Shown in pieces: positions 5,986-13,378 of a stretch of DNA of 13,378 nucleotides. This DNA is from Halomonas sp. GTDB taxonomy: Bacteria; Pseudomonadota; Gammaproteobacteria; Pseudomonadales; Halomonadaceae. The notes under the pieces were generated by a model, which saw only the letters and a program-made list of their open reading frames with translations, was not told the origin of the DNA and made no database searches. A program made the position numbers and the translations under genes. Positions within the stretch are counted from its first letter, which is position 1. Every line of letters begins with the position of its first letter. Location of the stretch: the NCBI GenBank assembly GCA_007129225.1, contig SKVX01000462.1, forward strand, positions 1 to 13,378, given 5' to 3'.

Positions 5986-7212
5986 ATGGCTGCTGGCAAC
6001 ACCGAATTCAGGGAGGCGCCCCTTCTCGACTGGCGCGCCGAATTCCAGGATTCGACGCTGGAAGCGTTATATCGCCGCACCATGCTGGCGCAGGATGCCC
6101 GGCAGCTTGTGCTCGCCCTGTGTGCGATCTCGGGCATCTTCTTCATCTTCAGCCTGGCCGACCTGGCCCTGGTTGGCTTTAACGGCGAGTTCCTCGCCCT
6201 GCTGGCCATTCGTGCGTTCGTTGCCATGTCCTGCTTGTCGCTGGCGCTGGCGGTCAAGCTGCAGCCGGCCTTGGTCCAACAGAGCTTGCCTGTGAACCTC
6301 GCCTATTTCGTCGGCATCAGTGGTCTGCTGCTCACCATCCCCCTTCACCCCGGCACGGGCGGCCTGCATATCGCCACCATGGTGGTGGCCTGCACGACAC
6401 TATACCTGCTGATGCCCAGCCGGCTGCCCTGGATTCTTGCCTGGAATGCCTATCTCGCTCTCGGCTTTGCCATCGCGCTCGGTTACCGGCCCGATATATC
6501 GCTTGCCATGCTCGCCAGTGGCCTGCTGCTGCTCGGCTTCGCCAACCTGCTGGGCTGGGTGACACTCACTCGGCTCAATTGTCTCCAGCGCAGGCAATTC
6601 GCCCTGTTGATCGAGGAGCGGAACATCAATCGCCAGCTGCAAGCCGAGATCGATGAACGACGCCAGCTCGAACGGCAGCTGCGTATCATGGCGAGTACCG
6701 ATCACCTGACCGGCATCGCCAACCGCCGCCATTTCTTCGAGCTTGCCGAGCGGGAATTGAACCGCACCAAGCGTGAGGAGACGCCGCTTGCCATCTGCAT
6801 GGTCGACATCGACCTGTTCAAGGAACTCAACGATCATCATGGCCATGCGGTGGGCGACCTGGTCCTGGCCACCATCGCCTCTTGCTGCGCATCGGTGCTG
6901 CGTGACACGGACATCATCGGTCGTTACGGCGGCGAGGAGTTCATCATCGCGCTGCCCCAGGCCGACACCGCCACCGCCACTCGCATCGCCGAGCGGCTAC
7001 GCCGGAAAGTGTCCGGGCTGTCCCTGCCCATGCTGGGTGATACCCCAATGCTCTCCGTCACGGTAGGCATCAGCCATGTGGCAGAGGATGAAGTGACGCT
7101 GGACCCGGCCATGCTCCGCGCCGACGAGGCACTCTATGAAGGCAAGGCGCAGGGCCGCAACCGTGTCGTGGTGGCCGACGCGCCTTCGTCCCGGGCCGCC
7201 ATCGAAGCCTGA
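5986..7212 (+). CDS. Membrane-bound diguanylate cyclase (6-TM plus GGDEF)
   Basis: Predicted diguanylate cyclase making c-di-GMP from two GTP at the inner membrane. From the ATG at 5986 it has 408 residues. Six hydrophobic segments lie at about 40-64, 68-90, 105-119, 128-144, 148-165 and 172-193. A charged helical linker (about 208-234, rich in E, R and Q) leads into the GGDEF domain. That domain is complete: STDHLTGIANRR, the VDIDLFKELND metal and substrate segment (Asp274), and the active site GGEEF at 315-319. The product-inhibition I-site RxxD (RDTD, 306-309) sits exactly five residues before it, which predicts feedback inhibition. I chose ATG 5986 because AAGGA lies 8 nt upstream; a GTG at 5902 with GGGGA is possible. 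The sensory ligand of the membrane region is unknown, and no EAL domain is present. Confidence 0.92.
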   Translation: MAAGNTEFREAPLLDWRAEFQDSTLEALYRRTMLAQDARQLVLALCAISGIFFIFSLADLALVGFNGEFLALLAIRAFVAMSCLSLALAVKLQPALVQQSLPVNLAYFVGISGLLLTIPLHPGTGGLHIATMVVACTTLYLLMPSRLPWILAWNAYLALGFAIALGYRPDISLAMLASGLLLLGFANLLGWVTLTRLNCLQRRQFALLIEERNINRQLQAEIDERRQLERQLRIMASTDHLTGIANRRHFFELAERELNRTKREETPLAICMVDIDLFKELNDHHGHAVGDLVLATIASCCASVLRDTDIIGRYGGEEFIIALPQADTATATRIAERLRRKVSGLSLPMLGDTPMLSVTVGISHVAEDEVTLDPAMLRADEALYEGKAQGRNRVVVADAPSSRAAIEA

Positions 7213-7237
7213 GAACCCTGCCGAGCCCACCGTCGGG

Positions 7238-7265
7238 TTGAACTCATCCCCGTGGCGGGTATCAT
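7238..7265 (+). promoter_or_regulatory. Sigma-70-like promoter before yejK
   Basis: TTGAAC (7238-7243), a 16-bp spacer and TATCAT (7260-7265) form a reasonable promoter in the 83-bp gap after the GGDEF gene. Transcription would start near 7272, leaving a leader of roughly 24 nt before the yejK ATG. Confidence 0.5.
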
Positions 7266-7295
7266 CGCATTCCCGCCCTTCTTCCCGGACCCTTC

Positions 7296-8312
7296 ATGCC
7301 GATACTGCACAGCATCATCCACCGCATCGCCAAGGCATCCGACGAGCAGCCGGCCACCCTGCAGCCGGCGCCTGCCGAAGCGGCGCCATCGGACACCCTG
7401 GAAGACCTCCTGGCCGGCTTCAACGATGCCTACCACGCCAAGCCCAAGGCCTGGGGTCACTTCAAGAGCGCACAGGACGTGGAGGATCCGCAGGCGCTGA
7501 GACTCCCACGGGAGCTAACGGGATACCTGGACGGCCAAAGCGACTTCACCTCCTTCACCCGGGAAGTGGCAAAGCGCATCGCCGAACTGCTCGATGCGCA
7601 CCTTTCGGTCTCGGGGCACCTGCTTTTCGTCGATTATCAGCAGGGCGACACACGCTACCTGAGCCTGGCCCTGCTTCATCACCGCGAGGGCTACGCCATC
7701 GACAGCGCCCACGGCGTGATGGCGTCAGCACAGCTCAACCTTGCCCAGATGAGCCTGGCGGCGCGTATCAACCTCAGCCAGTGGCGGAGCGACTCCCCTT
7801 CCCGGCAATATCTCTCCTGGACCCGAGACAGAGGGGGCAAGAAGCTGGCCGAGGGCTTTGCCGAACTGCTCGGCGCCACCGAGGGCGTGGACGCCAGCGG
7901 CGAGACCCGTACTCTGCTGAAGGCCTTCAGTGACTATGTGGAACAGGAAGACTTTGCCGAAGATCAGAGCCGGGAGAAGACGGACGTGCTGCTCGATTAT
8001 GCCAACGAGCAGGCACGCAGCGGCGAACCCATGACCCTCGAAACGCTCTCGGAACTGCTCGACGAGCAGCAGCCGAAGGCCTTTTTCGACCATATCCGCA
8101 ATGCCGACTACGGACTCTCCCCAGAGATCCCCCCCGACAAGCGAACCCTCAGCCAGTTTCGTCGCTTCACCGGGCGCTCCAACGGCGTCTCGATCAGCTT
8201 CGACTCGCACCTGCTCGGCTCCAGCATCGAATACGACGAGACTCAGGACCGGCTCATCATCAAGAAAGTCCCCAACGGCCTGAGGGAGCAGCTCAAGGAG
8301 CGGCAGGGATGA
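7296..8312 (+). CDS. yejK: Nucleoid-associated protein YejK/NdpA
   Basis: Encodes 338 residues, close to E. coli YejK (335), a protein found on the nucleoid and thought to bind DNA. The NdpA pattern is readable along the length: an N-terminal region with F-x-x-A-Y-x-x-K-x-K-A-W-G, a central segment with ARINLSQW and then RQYLSWTRDR-GGKKLAEGFAELLGA-x-EG (about 168-199), and a C-terminal block in which PPDKRTLSQFRRF is followed by ISFDSHLLG and IIKKVPNGLREQL. The residues around 16-32 are Ala/Pro-rich and probably a flexible extension. No clear Shine-Dalgarno sequence precedes the ATG. The last 20 bp overlap the convergent glutamine amidotransferase gene. Confidence 0.93.
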   Translation: MPILHSIIHRIAKASDEQPATLQPAPAEAAPSDTLEDLLAGFNDAYHAKPKAWGHFKSAQDVEDPQALRLPRELTGYLDGQSDFTSFTREVAKRIAELLDAHLSVSGHLLFVDYQQGDTRYLSLALLHHREGYAIDSAHGVMASAQLNLAQMSLAARINLSQWRSDSPSRQYLSWTRDRGGKKLAEGFAELLGATEGVDASGETRTLLKAFSDYVEQEDFAEDQSREKTDVLLDYANEQARSGEPMTLETLSELLDEQQPKAFFDHIRNADYGLSPEIPPDKRTLSQFRRFTGRSNGVSISFDSHLLGSSIEYDETQDRLIIKKVPNGLREQLKERQG

Positions 8313-9042
8313 GCTGGTTGGCCGCTTCCGCTGCCATCAGCCACTCCCTGAAGACCTGCTGGCCGCGCCGCTCGAGATCTGGCCCCAGCAACCGAGCCTG
8401 CTGGCGGATCTCTACCGGGTCGACGTCGGCCCCCGCCAGTTCAACGGCATGACCGACCAGCCACTGCTCGATTCGCCCCGCGTCGGCCTCGAGATGGAAC
8501 TGCAGCCCCAACACGGTATCGCCCACGGAGAAGGCCTGGTGGGCACAGTCGTGGCTATAGGCCAGGCGCACGGCACCGGGTGGCGTCTCGAACATGTCGC
8601 CATGCCAATGCAATACGGTATCCGGATTGCCGATATGGCGCAGCGGACCTTCCTGCCCCTCACGGGTCAGGCTGACATCGGCAAAGCCGATCTCCTTGTC
8701 CGGCATGGGAAACACCCTGCCGGCCAGCGCACGGGCGATCAGCTGCGCGCCCAGGCAGATCCCGAGCAGCGGTCGACCTGAGTCGAGTCGGTGACGAATG
8801 GCGTCGAGTTCGGCGCCCAGGAAGGGATAGAGCGCCTCGTCGTTGGCACCGATCGGCGCCCCCAGCACCACCATCAGCTCGGGACTCTCCACATCCAGCG
8901 CTTCCAGGGCATCGGGGTCCAGCACCCCCGGGTCCAGGTAGCGAATCCGGTAACCCAGCTCCTCCAGCACCGGTTCGAAGACCCCCAGGTCCTCGAAGGC
9001 CAGGTGGCGAATGGCAACCGCACTCTTCATCCCGCTCGTCAT
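8293..9042 (-). CDS. Class I glutamine amidotransferase, YfeJ-like stand-alone GATase1
   Basis: This stand-alone amidotransferase domain has 249 residues. The nucleophile elbow GICLGAQ places the catalytic cysteine at 96, and QFHLEAD supplies His183 and Glu185, so the full Cys-His-Glu triad is present. The oxyanion region (VVLGAPIGANDEALYPFL, about 58-75) and LHWHGDMFETPPGA (about 144-157) are typical of the GMP-synthase-like GATase1 subgroup that includes YfeJ. It has no fused synthetase domain, and its acceptor substrate is unknown; related proteins hydrolyse glutamine or gamma-glutamyl compounds. GGGAG lies 9 nt before the chosen ATG; a second ATG four codons later is possible. The 3' end overlaps the 3' end of yejK by 20 bp, tail to tail. 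Confidence 0.92.
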   Translation of the reverse strand: MTSGMKSAVAIRHLAFEDLGVFEPVLEELGYRIRYLDPGVLDPDALEALDVESPELMVVLGAPIGANDEALYPFLGAELDAIRHRLDSGRPLLGICLGAQLIARALAGRVFPMPDKEIGFADVSLTREGQEGPLRHIGNPDTVLHWHGDMFETPPGAVRLAYSHDCAHQAFSVGDTVLGLQFHLEADAGRIEQWLVGHAVELAGADVDPVEIRQQARLLGPDLERRGQQVFREWLMAAEAANQLIPAAP

Positions 9043-9171
9043 CGTATGAAACTCCCTTTTCAGGTAACCCTTCCAGCTTAAACCGCTTCGAACCGATACG
9101 AAAAGTACAGCAGCCGGTCACATGCCTGCCGCTCCCATGCACTCCCAGGACGGTACTGGTATCGTGTCGGC
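9043..9171. promoter_or_regulatory. Divergent intergenic region with a TTCGAA-centred dyad
   Basis: These 129 bp lie between the starts of the amidotransferase (minus) and the ABC exporter (plus). CGCTTCGAACCG at 9084-9095 is palindromic except for one mirrored position and could be an operator. On the minus strand, GTGACC and TATCGG at 17-bp spacing (about 9096-9124) make a weak promoter for the amidotransferase. On the plus strand, TGG-TATCGT (9157-9165) resembles an extended -10, very close to the exporter ATG at 9172. Confidence 0.3.
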
Positions 9172-10974
9172 ATGCCCGCCACCAGCGACGACCCTGCCAT
9201 GACCTCACGCCCCGACCCCCGGGTCCTGCTTCGCCTGCTCAAGCTGCTGGCGCCCTACCGTGGCCGGCTGGCCATCGCCGCCCTTGCCCTGCTGGTGGCT
9301 TCCGCCAGCGTGCTGCTGCTGGGCCAGGGGCTGCGCCTGGTAATCGACCAGGGCTTCTTGGCCCGGGATAGCACCCAGCTCAACCAGACGCTGGCCGCCA
9401 TGCTCGCGGTGGTGAGCGTACTGGCCGCGGCCTCGGCCCTGCGCTACTACCAAGTGAGCTGGATCGGCGAGCGGCTGGCCGGCGACCTCCGGCGGCAGGT
9501 CTTCGATCACCTGCTCGAGCTCCAGCCGGCCTACTTCGAGAGCGCCACTCACCGCGACCGCGGCGCCGCCGAGATTGCTTCACGGCTGACCGCCGACACC
9601 AGCGTACTGCAGACCCTGTTCGGCTCCTCGATCTCGCTGGCGCTGCGCAACCTGGTGATGCTGCTGGGCGCCGTTGCACTGATGCTGGTGACACAGCCCT
9701 GGCTATCGGCGCTGGTGCTGATCGGCATCCCCGCCACGGTACTGCCGATCCTGTGGTTCGGTCGTCGTGTCCGTCGGCTTTCCCGTCACAGCCAGGACCG
9801 GGTGGCCGAGCTGGGACGCTACGCCAGTGAAGCCCTTGATGGGATACGCACCGTGCAAGCCTTCACCCACGAAGCGATCGATCGACGCGACTACGGCGAG
9901 CGCGTCGAGCAGGCCTTCGCCACCGCCGTGGTGCGCACGAGACAGCGCGCCTGGCTGACCGGTGCGGCCATGTTGGCGGTCTTCGCCGCGGTGGGGCTGA
10001 TGCTGTGGCAGGGAGGCCAGGCGGTACTGGCCGGTACCATGACGGCCGGCGAGCTCTCCGCCTTTGTCTTCTATGCGGTACTCGCCGCAGGCGCGGTGGC
10101 AACCCTGGCGGAGGTGGCCGGCGACGTGCAGCGAGCCGCCGGCGCCGCCGAGCGTCTGCTCGAACTTCTCGACGCCGAGCCGGACATTCGCCCCCCGGTC
10201 CATCCAGCGCCGCTGCCTTCACCGCTGCGCGGGGAGATCCGCCTGGAGAGCGTGAGCTTTGCCTACCCCGGGCGCGAAATGCCTGCGCTCGACTCCCTCG
10301 ACCTGTGGATTCGTCCCGGCGAGCGCATCGCCCTGGTCGGCCCTTCCGGTGCCGGAAAGAGTACCCTGCTCGGCCTGCTGTTGCGCTTTCACGACCCCGA
10401 CCAAGGCCGCCTGACACTGGATGGCATCGACCTGCGCGAGCTCGACCCGAAAGCACTCCGGGCCGCCATGGGCCTGGTGGCCCAGGAGCCGGTGCTGTTC
10501 ACCGGAACGGTGGCCGACAACCTGCGCTACGGCAAGCCCGATGCCGGCCTCGATGAACTGCGTGACGCGGCGCGCGATGCCAATGCGCTGGGCTTCGTCG
10601 AAGCCCTGCCCCGCGGTTTCGACACCGATCTTGGCCCCGGGGGGGTGCAGCTCTCCGGCGGCCAGCGCCAGCGCCTGGCCATTGCCCGGGCCCTGCTCAA
10701 GGACCCCCGTGTACTGCTGCTGGACGAAGCCACCAGCGCCCTGGACGCCGAGAGCGAGCGCCTGGTGCAGCAGGCGCTGGATCGACTGATGGCCGGGCGC
10801 ACCAGTCTGGTGATCGCCCATCGGCTGGCCACAGTGACCGCCGCCGACCGTCTGCTGGTGTTCGACGATGGGCGACTGGTCGCCGCCGGTCGCCACGCCG
10901 AACTGCTCGAGCAGAGCCCGCTCTACCGCCACCTGGCCGAGCTGCAGTTCGGCCGGCACCGGGCGGAAGCCTGA
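9172..10974 (+). CDS. MsbA-like ABC half-exporter (fused membrane and ATPase domains)
   Basis: Encodes 600 residues, the usual size for a half-transporter that works as a homodimer in the inner membrane. The N-terminal half (about 30-330) has an ABC type I exporter membrane domain with about six helices and a coupling region with F-x-x-G-R-x-x-R-x-L-S-R-x-S-Q-D. The nucleotide-binding domain is complete: Walker A GPSGAGKS at 390-397, Q-loop Gln438, signature LSGGQ at 494-498, Walker B LLLDE at 515-519, D-loop SALD at 522-525 and H-loop His550. Relatives move lipids, peptides or drugs; no peptidase or other accessory domain points to a substrate. The start is uncertain: neither ATG 9172 nor ATG 9199 has a Shine-Dalgarno sequence. 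The gene converges with the RudS-type gene, with 28 bp between the stop codons. Confidence 0.93.
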   Translation: MPATSDDPAMTSRPDPRVLLRLLKLLAPYRGRLAIAALALLVASASVLLLGQGLRLVIDQGFLARDSTQLNQTLAAMLAVVSVLAAASALRYYQVSWIGERLAGDLRRQVFDHLLELQPAYFESATHRDRGAAEIASRLTADTSVLQTLFGSSISLALRNLVMLLGAVALMLVTQPWLSALVLIGIPATVLPILWFGRRVRRLSRHSQDRVAELGRYASEALDGIRTVQAFTHEAIDRRDYGERVEQAFATAVVRTRQRAWLTGAAMLAVFAAVGLMLWQGGQAVLAGTMTAGELSAFVFYAVLAAGAVATLAEVAGDVQRAAGAAERLLELLDAEPDIRPPVHPAPLPSPLRGEIRLESVSFAYPGREMPALDSLDLWIRPGERIALVGPSGAGKSTLLGLLLRFHDPDQGRLTLDGIDLRELDPKALRAAMGLVAQEPVLFTGTVADNLRYGKPDAGLDELRDAARDANALGFVEALPRGFDTDLGPGGVQLSGGQRQRLAIARALLKDPRVLLLDEATSALDAESERLVQQALDRLMAGRTSLVIAHRLATVTAADRLLVFDDGRLVAAGRHAELLEQSPLYRHLAELQFGRHRAEA

Positions 10975-11005
10975 AAGAGCGCGGCCGTTCTCAGCGGTTC
11001 TTTCA
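10972..11005. terminator. Bidirectional terminator-like hairpin whose arms contain both stop codons
   Basis: TGAAAGA (10972-10978) pairs with TCTTTCA (10999-11005); inside, CGC (10980-10982) can pair with GCG (10994-10996). The first arm begins with the TGA of the ABC exporter, and the second arm read on the minus strand begins with the TGA of the convergent gene. The A/T-rich outer arms give short U-rich 3' ends in both directions, as in shared terminators, but the GC core is only 3 bp, so strength is uncertain. Confidence 0.42.
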
Positions 11006-11995
11006 GATGGTGTTGCGCAGGCCCAGTTCGTAAGGATGCGGGTCGAGATAGGTCTGCTGGCGAATATAGTCCGAGCCGTGGCGCTTCAAGTAGTGGTTGA
11101 GCAACCGCACCGGCACGGCGAGGTGTACATGGCCCAGGCGGTACTCCTCCACCGCCTGCAGCAGGTCCTGTTTAACCTCGCTGTCCAGCACCTGCTTCAG
11201 GTAGCCCATCACGTGCATCAGCGCGTTGGCATGGGTCTTGCGGGTGGCCGGACGTGATAGCGCCGACATGAACCCCTGCAGGTAGCGGTGCTTCACCGCT
11301 TCCAGCGGCTGGGCGTGGGCTTCGCTGCCCAGGTAGCGACCCAGTTCACGGTAGGACTCGACGTGATGTGCCATGACCAGATACTTCTGGCGGCTATGGA
11401 ATCGGATAAGCGCATGAAACGCCTGCGCATCCTCGACGTGACGCTTCCAGTCATCGAAGGCGAACACCCGGGTGATGAAATTCTCGCGCAGCACGGGATC
11501 ATTCATGCGTGCTTCTTCCTCCAGCGGCAGCTCCGGAAAATACTCACGCAACACACGCACGAAGAGGCCCGAGTCGGAATGACTCGGCATTCCGTTGTGG
11601 TGATACACCTTGACCCGCTCGAGACCGCAGCTCGGCGAGCCCTTCATCAGGATGAAGCCACGCAGGTGACGATGACGCGCGACGAAGGCTTCGCCGGCAT
11701 CCCGTAGCCGTTCGGTGACGTCGAGATGCGGGTCCGCCGTCCCCTTCACCCGCGGTGTTTCGCCGGGCGAGCCGACCAGGCGAATCGGCTCCCGCGGCAC
11801 GCCGAGGCCGGCTTCCAGCTCGGGGCAGAAAGGCTCGAAGGCGAAACACTCCTGCAGCACCTCCAGGCAGTAGCGGGAGCGCTTGTGACCCCCGTTGTAG
11901 CGCACCGGCTCGCCCATCAGGCAGGCACTGATGCCCACCGGAACCCCAGGCGTCAGCCTGGCCTCAGCTGTAGCAGTCCCTACGAATCCGTCCAT
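11003..11995 (-). CDS. rudS: RudS-type tRNA 4-thiouridine desulfidase (TudS/DUF523 plus DUF1722)
   Basis: Encodes 330 residues in two domains. The N-terminal TudS (DUF523) part, about 18-165, has ISACLMGEPVRYNGGHKR with Cys25, FCPELEAGLGVPREP with Cys57, and KGSPSCG with Cys123. These three cysteines match those that hold the [4Fe-4S] cluster in TudS thiouracil desulfurases. The C-terminal DUF1722 (YbgA) part, about 190-305, has F-H-x-x-x-K-Y-x-x-M-A-H, then RKTHANALMHVMGYLK (252-267) and VPxxLLxHY. Proteins with this fusion have been reported as RudS, which removes sulfur from 4-thiouridine in tRNA, with DUF1722 aiding tRNA binding. AGGGA with 6-nt spacing supports ATG 11995. The PAS-PAS-GGDEF gene ends 71 bp upstream on the same strand. 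Function is assigned by domain architecture. Confidence 0.88.
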   Translation of the reverse strand: MDGFVGTATAEARLTPGVPVGISACLMGEPVRYNGGHKRSRYCLEVLQECFAFEPFCPELEAGLGVPREPIRLVGSPGETPRVKGTADPHLDVTERLRDAGEAFVARHRHLRGFILMKGSPSCGLERVKVYHHNGMPSHSDSGLFVRVLREYFPELPLEEEARMNDPVLRENFITRVFAFDDWKRHVEDAQAFHALIRFHSRQKYLVMAHHVESYRELGRYLGSEAHAQPLEAVKHRYLQGFMSALSRPATRKTHANALMHVMGYLKQVLDSEVKQDLLQAVEEYRLGHVHLAVPVRLLNHYLKRHGSDYIRQQTYLDPHPYELGLRNTI

Positions 11996-12066
11996 ATCGC
12001 TTCCCTATTTCAACCCCCGAGACCGTCCTGTTCCCACAACCCTGTTCAAACCAAGATAGGTCGGCT

Positions 12067-13378
12067 CTATCGACGACCAGGCCCGTTCCGATCCTGATCG
12101 GCAGTGGCACGAGTCTGCTTGGCTTGATACATGGCCCTGTCAGCGGCGTCACACAGCGCCATGGCGCTCTTGCCATGTTGGGGAAACGCCGCCACGCCGA
12201 TACTGAGCGTGAGGGGTATGGTATGGCCGTTGAGCGCATCAAAGCGCTTCGATGCCACCAGCGCCTGTAATCGTTCGGCCGTCTCCCGGCCAGCCTCGAA
12301 CGACATCTCGGGAAGAATCACCGTCAGCTCATCGCCACCATATCGAGCGATAAAGTCTATCTTGCGCAGATGGTCCTTAATCAGCTGGCTGATCTGCCGC
12401 AGTACCGCGTCGCCGGCCAGGTGGCCATAGCTGTCGTTGATCATCTTGAAATGATTCAAATCCAGCCAGAGCAGGCTGAACGGGCGCTCATAGCGAGTGG
12501 CCCGGGCCAACTCCTCCTCCAGGCGACGGTTGAACGCACGCCGATTGGGCAGCCCCGTCAAGGCATCCTGCTTCGCCAATGCCTCGAGTGCCTGCTCCAT
12601 CCTCTTCCGTTCGCTGATATCGATAATGATTCCTTCCAGGTACTGCTCACCATCGATGGTCACCGCACGACCCTGTTCCCAGCACCACACCAGCTCACCA
12701 TTGCGCTTGCGCAGCTGGTATTCCACGGCGAAGGGCTCTCCCTGCTCAACGGCCTGATCAACCTGGGCATGAAGCCGCTTTTGGTACTCCGGATGGATAA
12801 GGCTGGCCCAGGCTACGCACCGGTTATCCACCAGCTCCTCTGCCCGGTATCCGGTCAGCTCCAGGCAGGCACTGGACACGAACCGCATGGTCCACTGGGC
12901 ATCGTTGAGGCAGCGGTAAGCCATGCCGGGCAGGTTGGCGATCAGTGTCGTCAACTCCCGTTCACGCTTCAGCAGGGCCTGCTCGGCGCCACGCCGGGCA
13001 GTGACATCACGGCCGATAGCCACCGACCCGACAACATGACCGTGTTCATCGGTCAGCTGCCTGGAGTCCCAGGCAATCACCTTCTCCTCGCCACTCTTGG
13101 TGCAAATGGTGGTTTCGAAATCCTGCACTTCAGCACCGGCGCTCAGGATCTGCTGCACTTCTCCAGCAATTTCGCTGCGATAACCGGGGTCCGGGTATAA
13201 CAACTGCCAGATTCTGTCGCTACCCAGCACCTCATCGCGCCGGTACCCAGAGATGCGTTCGGCAGCATCGTTCCACAGCGTCACCCTCGCCTCGCGGTCC
13301 AGCCCATTGATCCAGACGTGGGCACTCTCGATGACACTTTCCCGAAACTGACTCAGTGCATGGAGCTCAGCCCGCTGC
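12067..13378 (-). CDS. PAS-PAS-GGDEF diguanylate cyclase, 5' end cut by window
   Basis: 436 residues are visible and the frame is open to the right edge, so the N-terminus is missing. In fragment numbering, a first PAS domain spans about 8-128 (ESAHVWINGLDREARVTLWN, then ISGYRRDEVLG, ending IGRDVTARR). A second PAS lies at about 140-258 (NLPGMAYRCLND, ELTGYRAEELV, ending IIDISERKRME), with short helical linkers after each. The GGDEF domain (about 268-430) has QDALTGLPNRRAF, LDLNHFKMINDSYGH with Asp306, and an active-site motif reading GGDEL instead of GGDEF (347-351). An I-site RxxD (RKID, 338-341) precedes it by the canonical five residues. No transmembrane segment is in the visible part. 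The PAS ligands are unknown; no obvious flavin-binding LOV motif is seen. The rudS-like gene follows 71 bp downstream. Confidence 0.92.
   Translation of the reverse strand, partial: QRAELHALSQFRESVIESAHVWINGLDREARVTLWNDAAERISGYRRDEVLGSDRIWQLLYPDPGYRSEIAGEVQQILSAGAEVQDFETTICTKSGEEKVIAWDSRQLTDEHGHVVGSVAIGRDVTARRGAEQALLKRERELTTLIANLPGMAYRCLNDAQWTMRFVSSACLELTGYRAEELVDNRCVAWASLIHPEYQKRLHAQVDQAVEQGEPFAVEYQLRKRNGELVWCWEQGRAVTIDGEQYLEGIIIDISERKRMEQALEALAKQDALTGLPNRRAFNRRLEEELARATRYERPFSLLWLDLNHFKMINDSYGHLAGDAVLRQISQLIKDHLRKIDFIARYGGDELTVILPEMSFEAGRETAERLQALVASKRFDALNGHTIPLTLSIGVAAFPQHGKSAMALCDAADRAMYQAKQTRATADQDRNGPGRR

Noticed and set aside
10219..10959. 246-residue minus-strand frame inside the ABC exporter
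   Set aside because: It lies opposite an intact nucleotide-binding domain and its composition (Q, G and A-rich) is typical of antisense frames.
12370..13200. 276-residue open frame on the plus strand opposite the PAS-PAS-GGDEF gene
   Set aside because: The minus-strand product has full PAS and GGDEF motifs; the plus frame is a high-GC shadow with no recognisable motif.
1..13378. CRISPR array, tRNA or rRNA gene, phage genes, toxin-antitoxin pair
   Set aside because: Reading both strands showed no regularly spaced repeats, no cloverleaf-like conserved tRNA blocks, and no genes of these kinds.

Overview
The window is high-GC, densely packed gammaproteobacterial chromosome. The proteins (TrxC with a zinc ribbon, single-domain PpiC, YadG/YadH-type ABC pair, YejK/NdpA, YfeJ-like glutamine amidotransferase, TudS-DUF1722 fusion) and codon use fit a halophilic or marine gammaproteobacterium. 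My best guess is Halomonas or a relative; this is inferred from general family resemblance, not from a search. No rRNA, tRNA, CRISPR array or phage gene was seen.

Layout. Bases 1-2092 are on the minus strand: trxC, then a small exported protein of unknown function, then a SAM-dependent methyltransferase that runs off the left edge. From a divergent region (2093-2246) the plus strand carries a DUF1330 protein, an antibiotic-biosynthesis-monooxygenase-fold (ABM) protein, a small membrane-anchored protein, and ppiC. Directly after the ppiC stop codon lies a non-coding foldback repeat of about 145 bp with terminal inverted repeats, followed by a terminator-like hairpin. Next come a two-gene ABC-2 transporter (ATPase and permease, overlapping by 4 bp), a membrane GGDEF diguanylate cyclase with an I-site, and yejK. 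YejK converges with and overlaps a minus-strand class I glutamine amidotransferase. Divergent from that is a 600-residue MsbA-like ABC half-exporter. It converges on a minus-strand TudS-DUF1722 protein (the RudS type, reported as a tRNA 4-thiouridine eraser). Upstream of that on the same strand is a PAS-PAS-GGDEF protein truncated by the right edge.

How the genes fit together. This is mostly housekeeping and stress or signalling content: redox (TrxC, ABM), protein folding (PpiC), nucleoid (YejK), export (two ABC systems), c-di-GMP synthesis (two cyclases) and tRNA de-modification (RudS). I see no convincing new multi-gene system. The parts most worth a second look are the foldback element between ppiC and its probable terminator, the RudS-type eraser behind a PAS-PAS-GGDEF gene, and several small dyads in intergenic regions.
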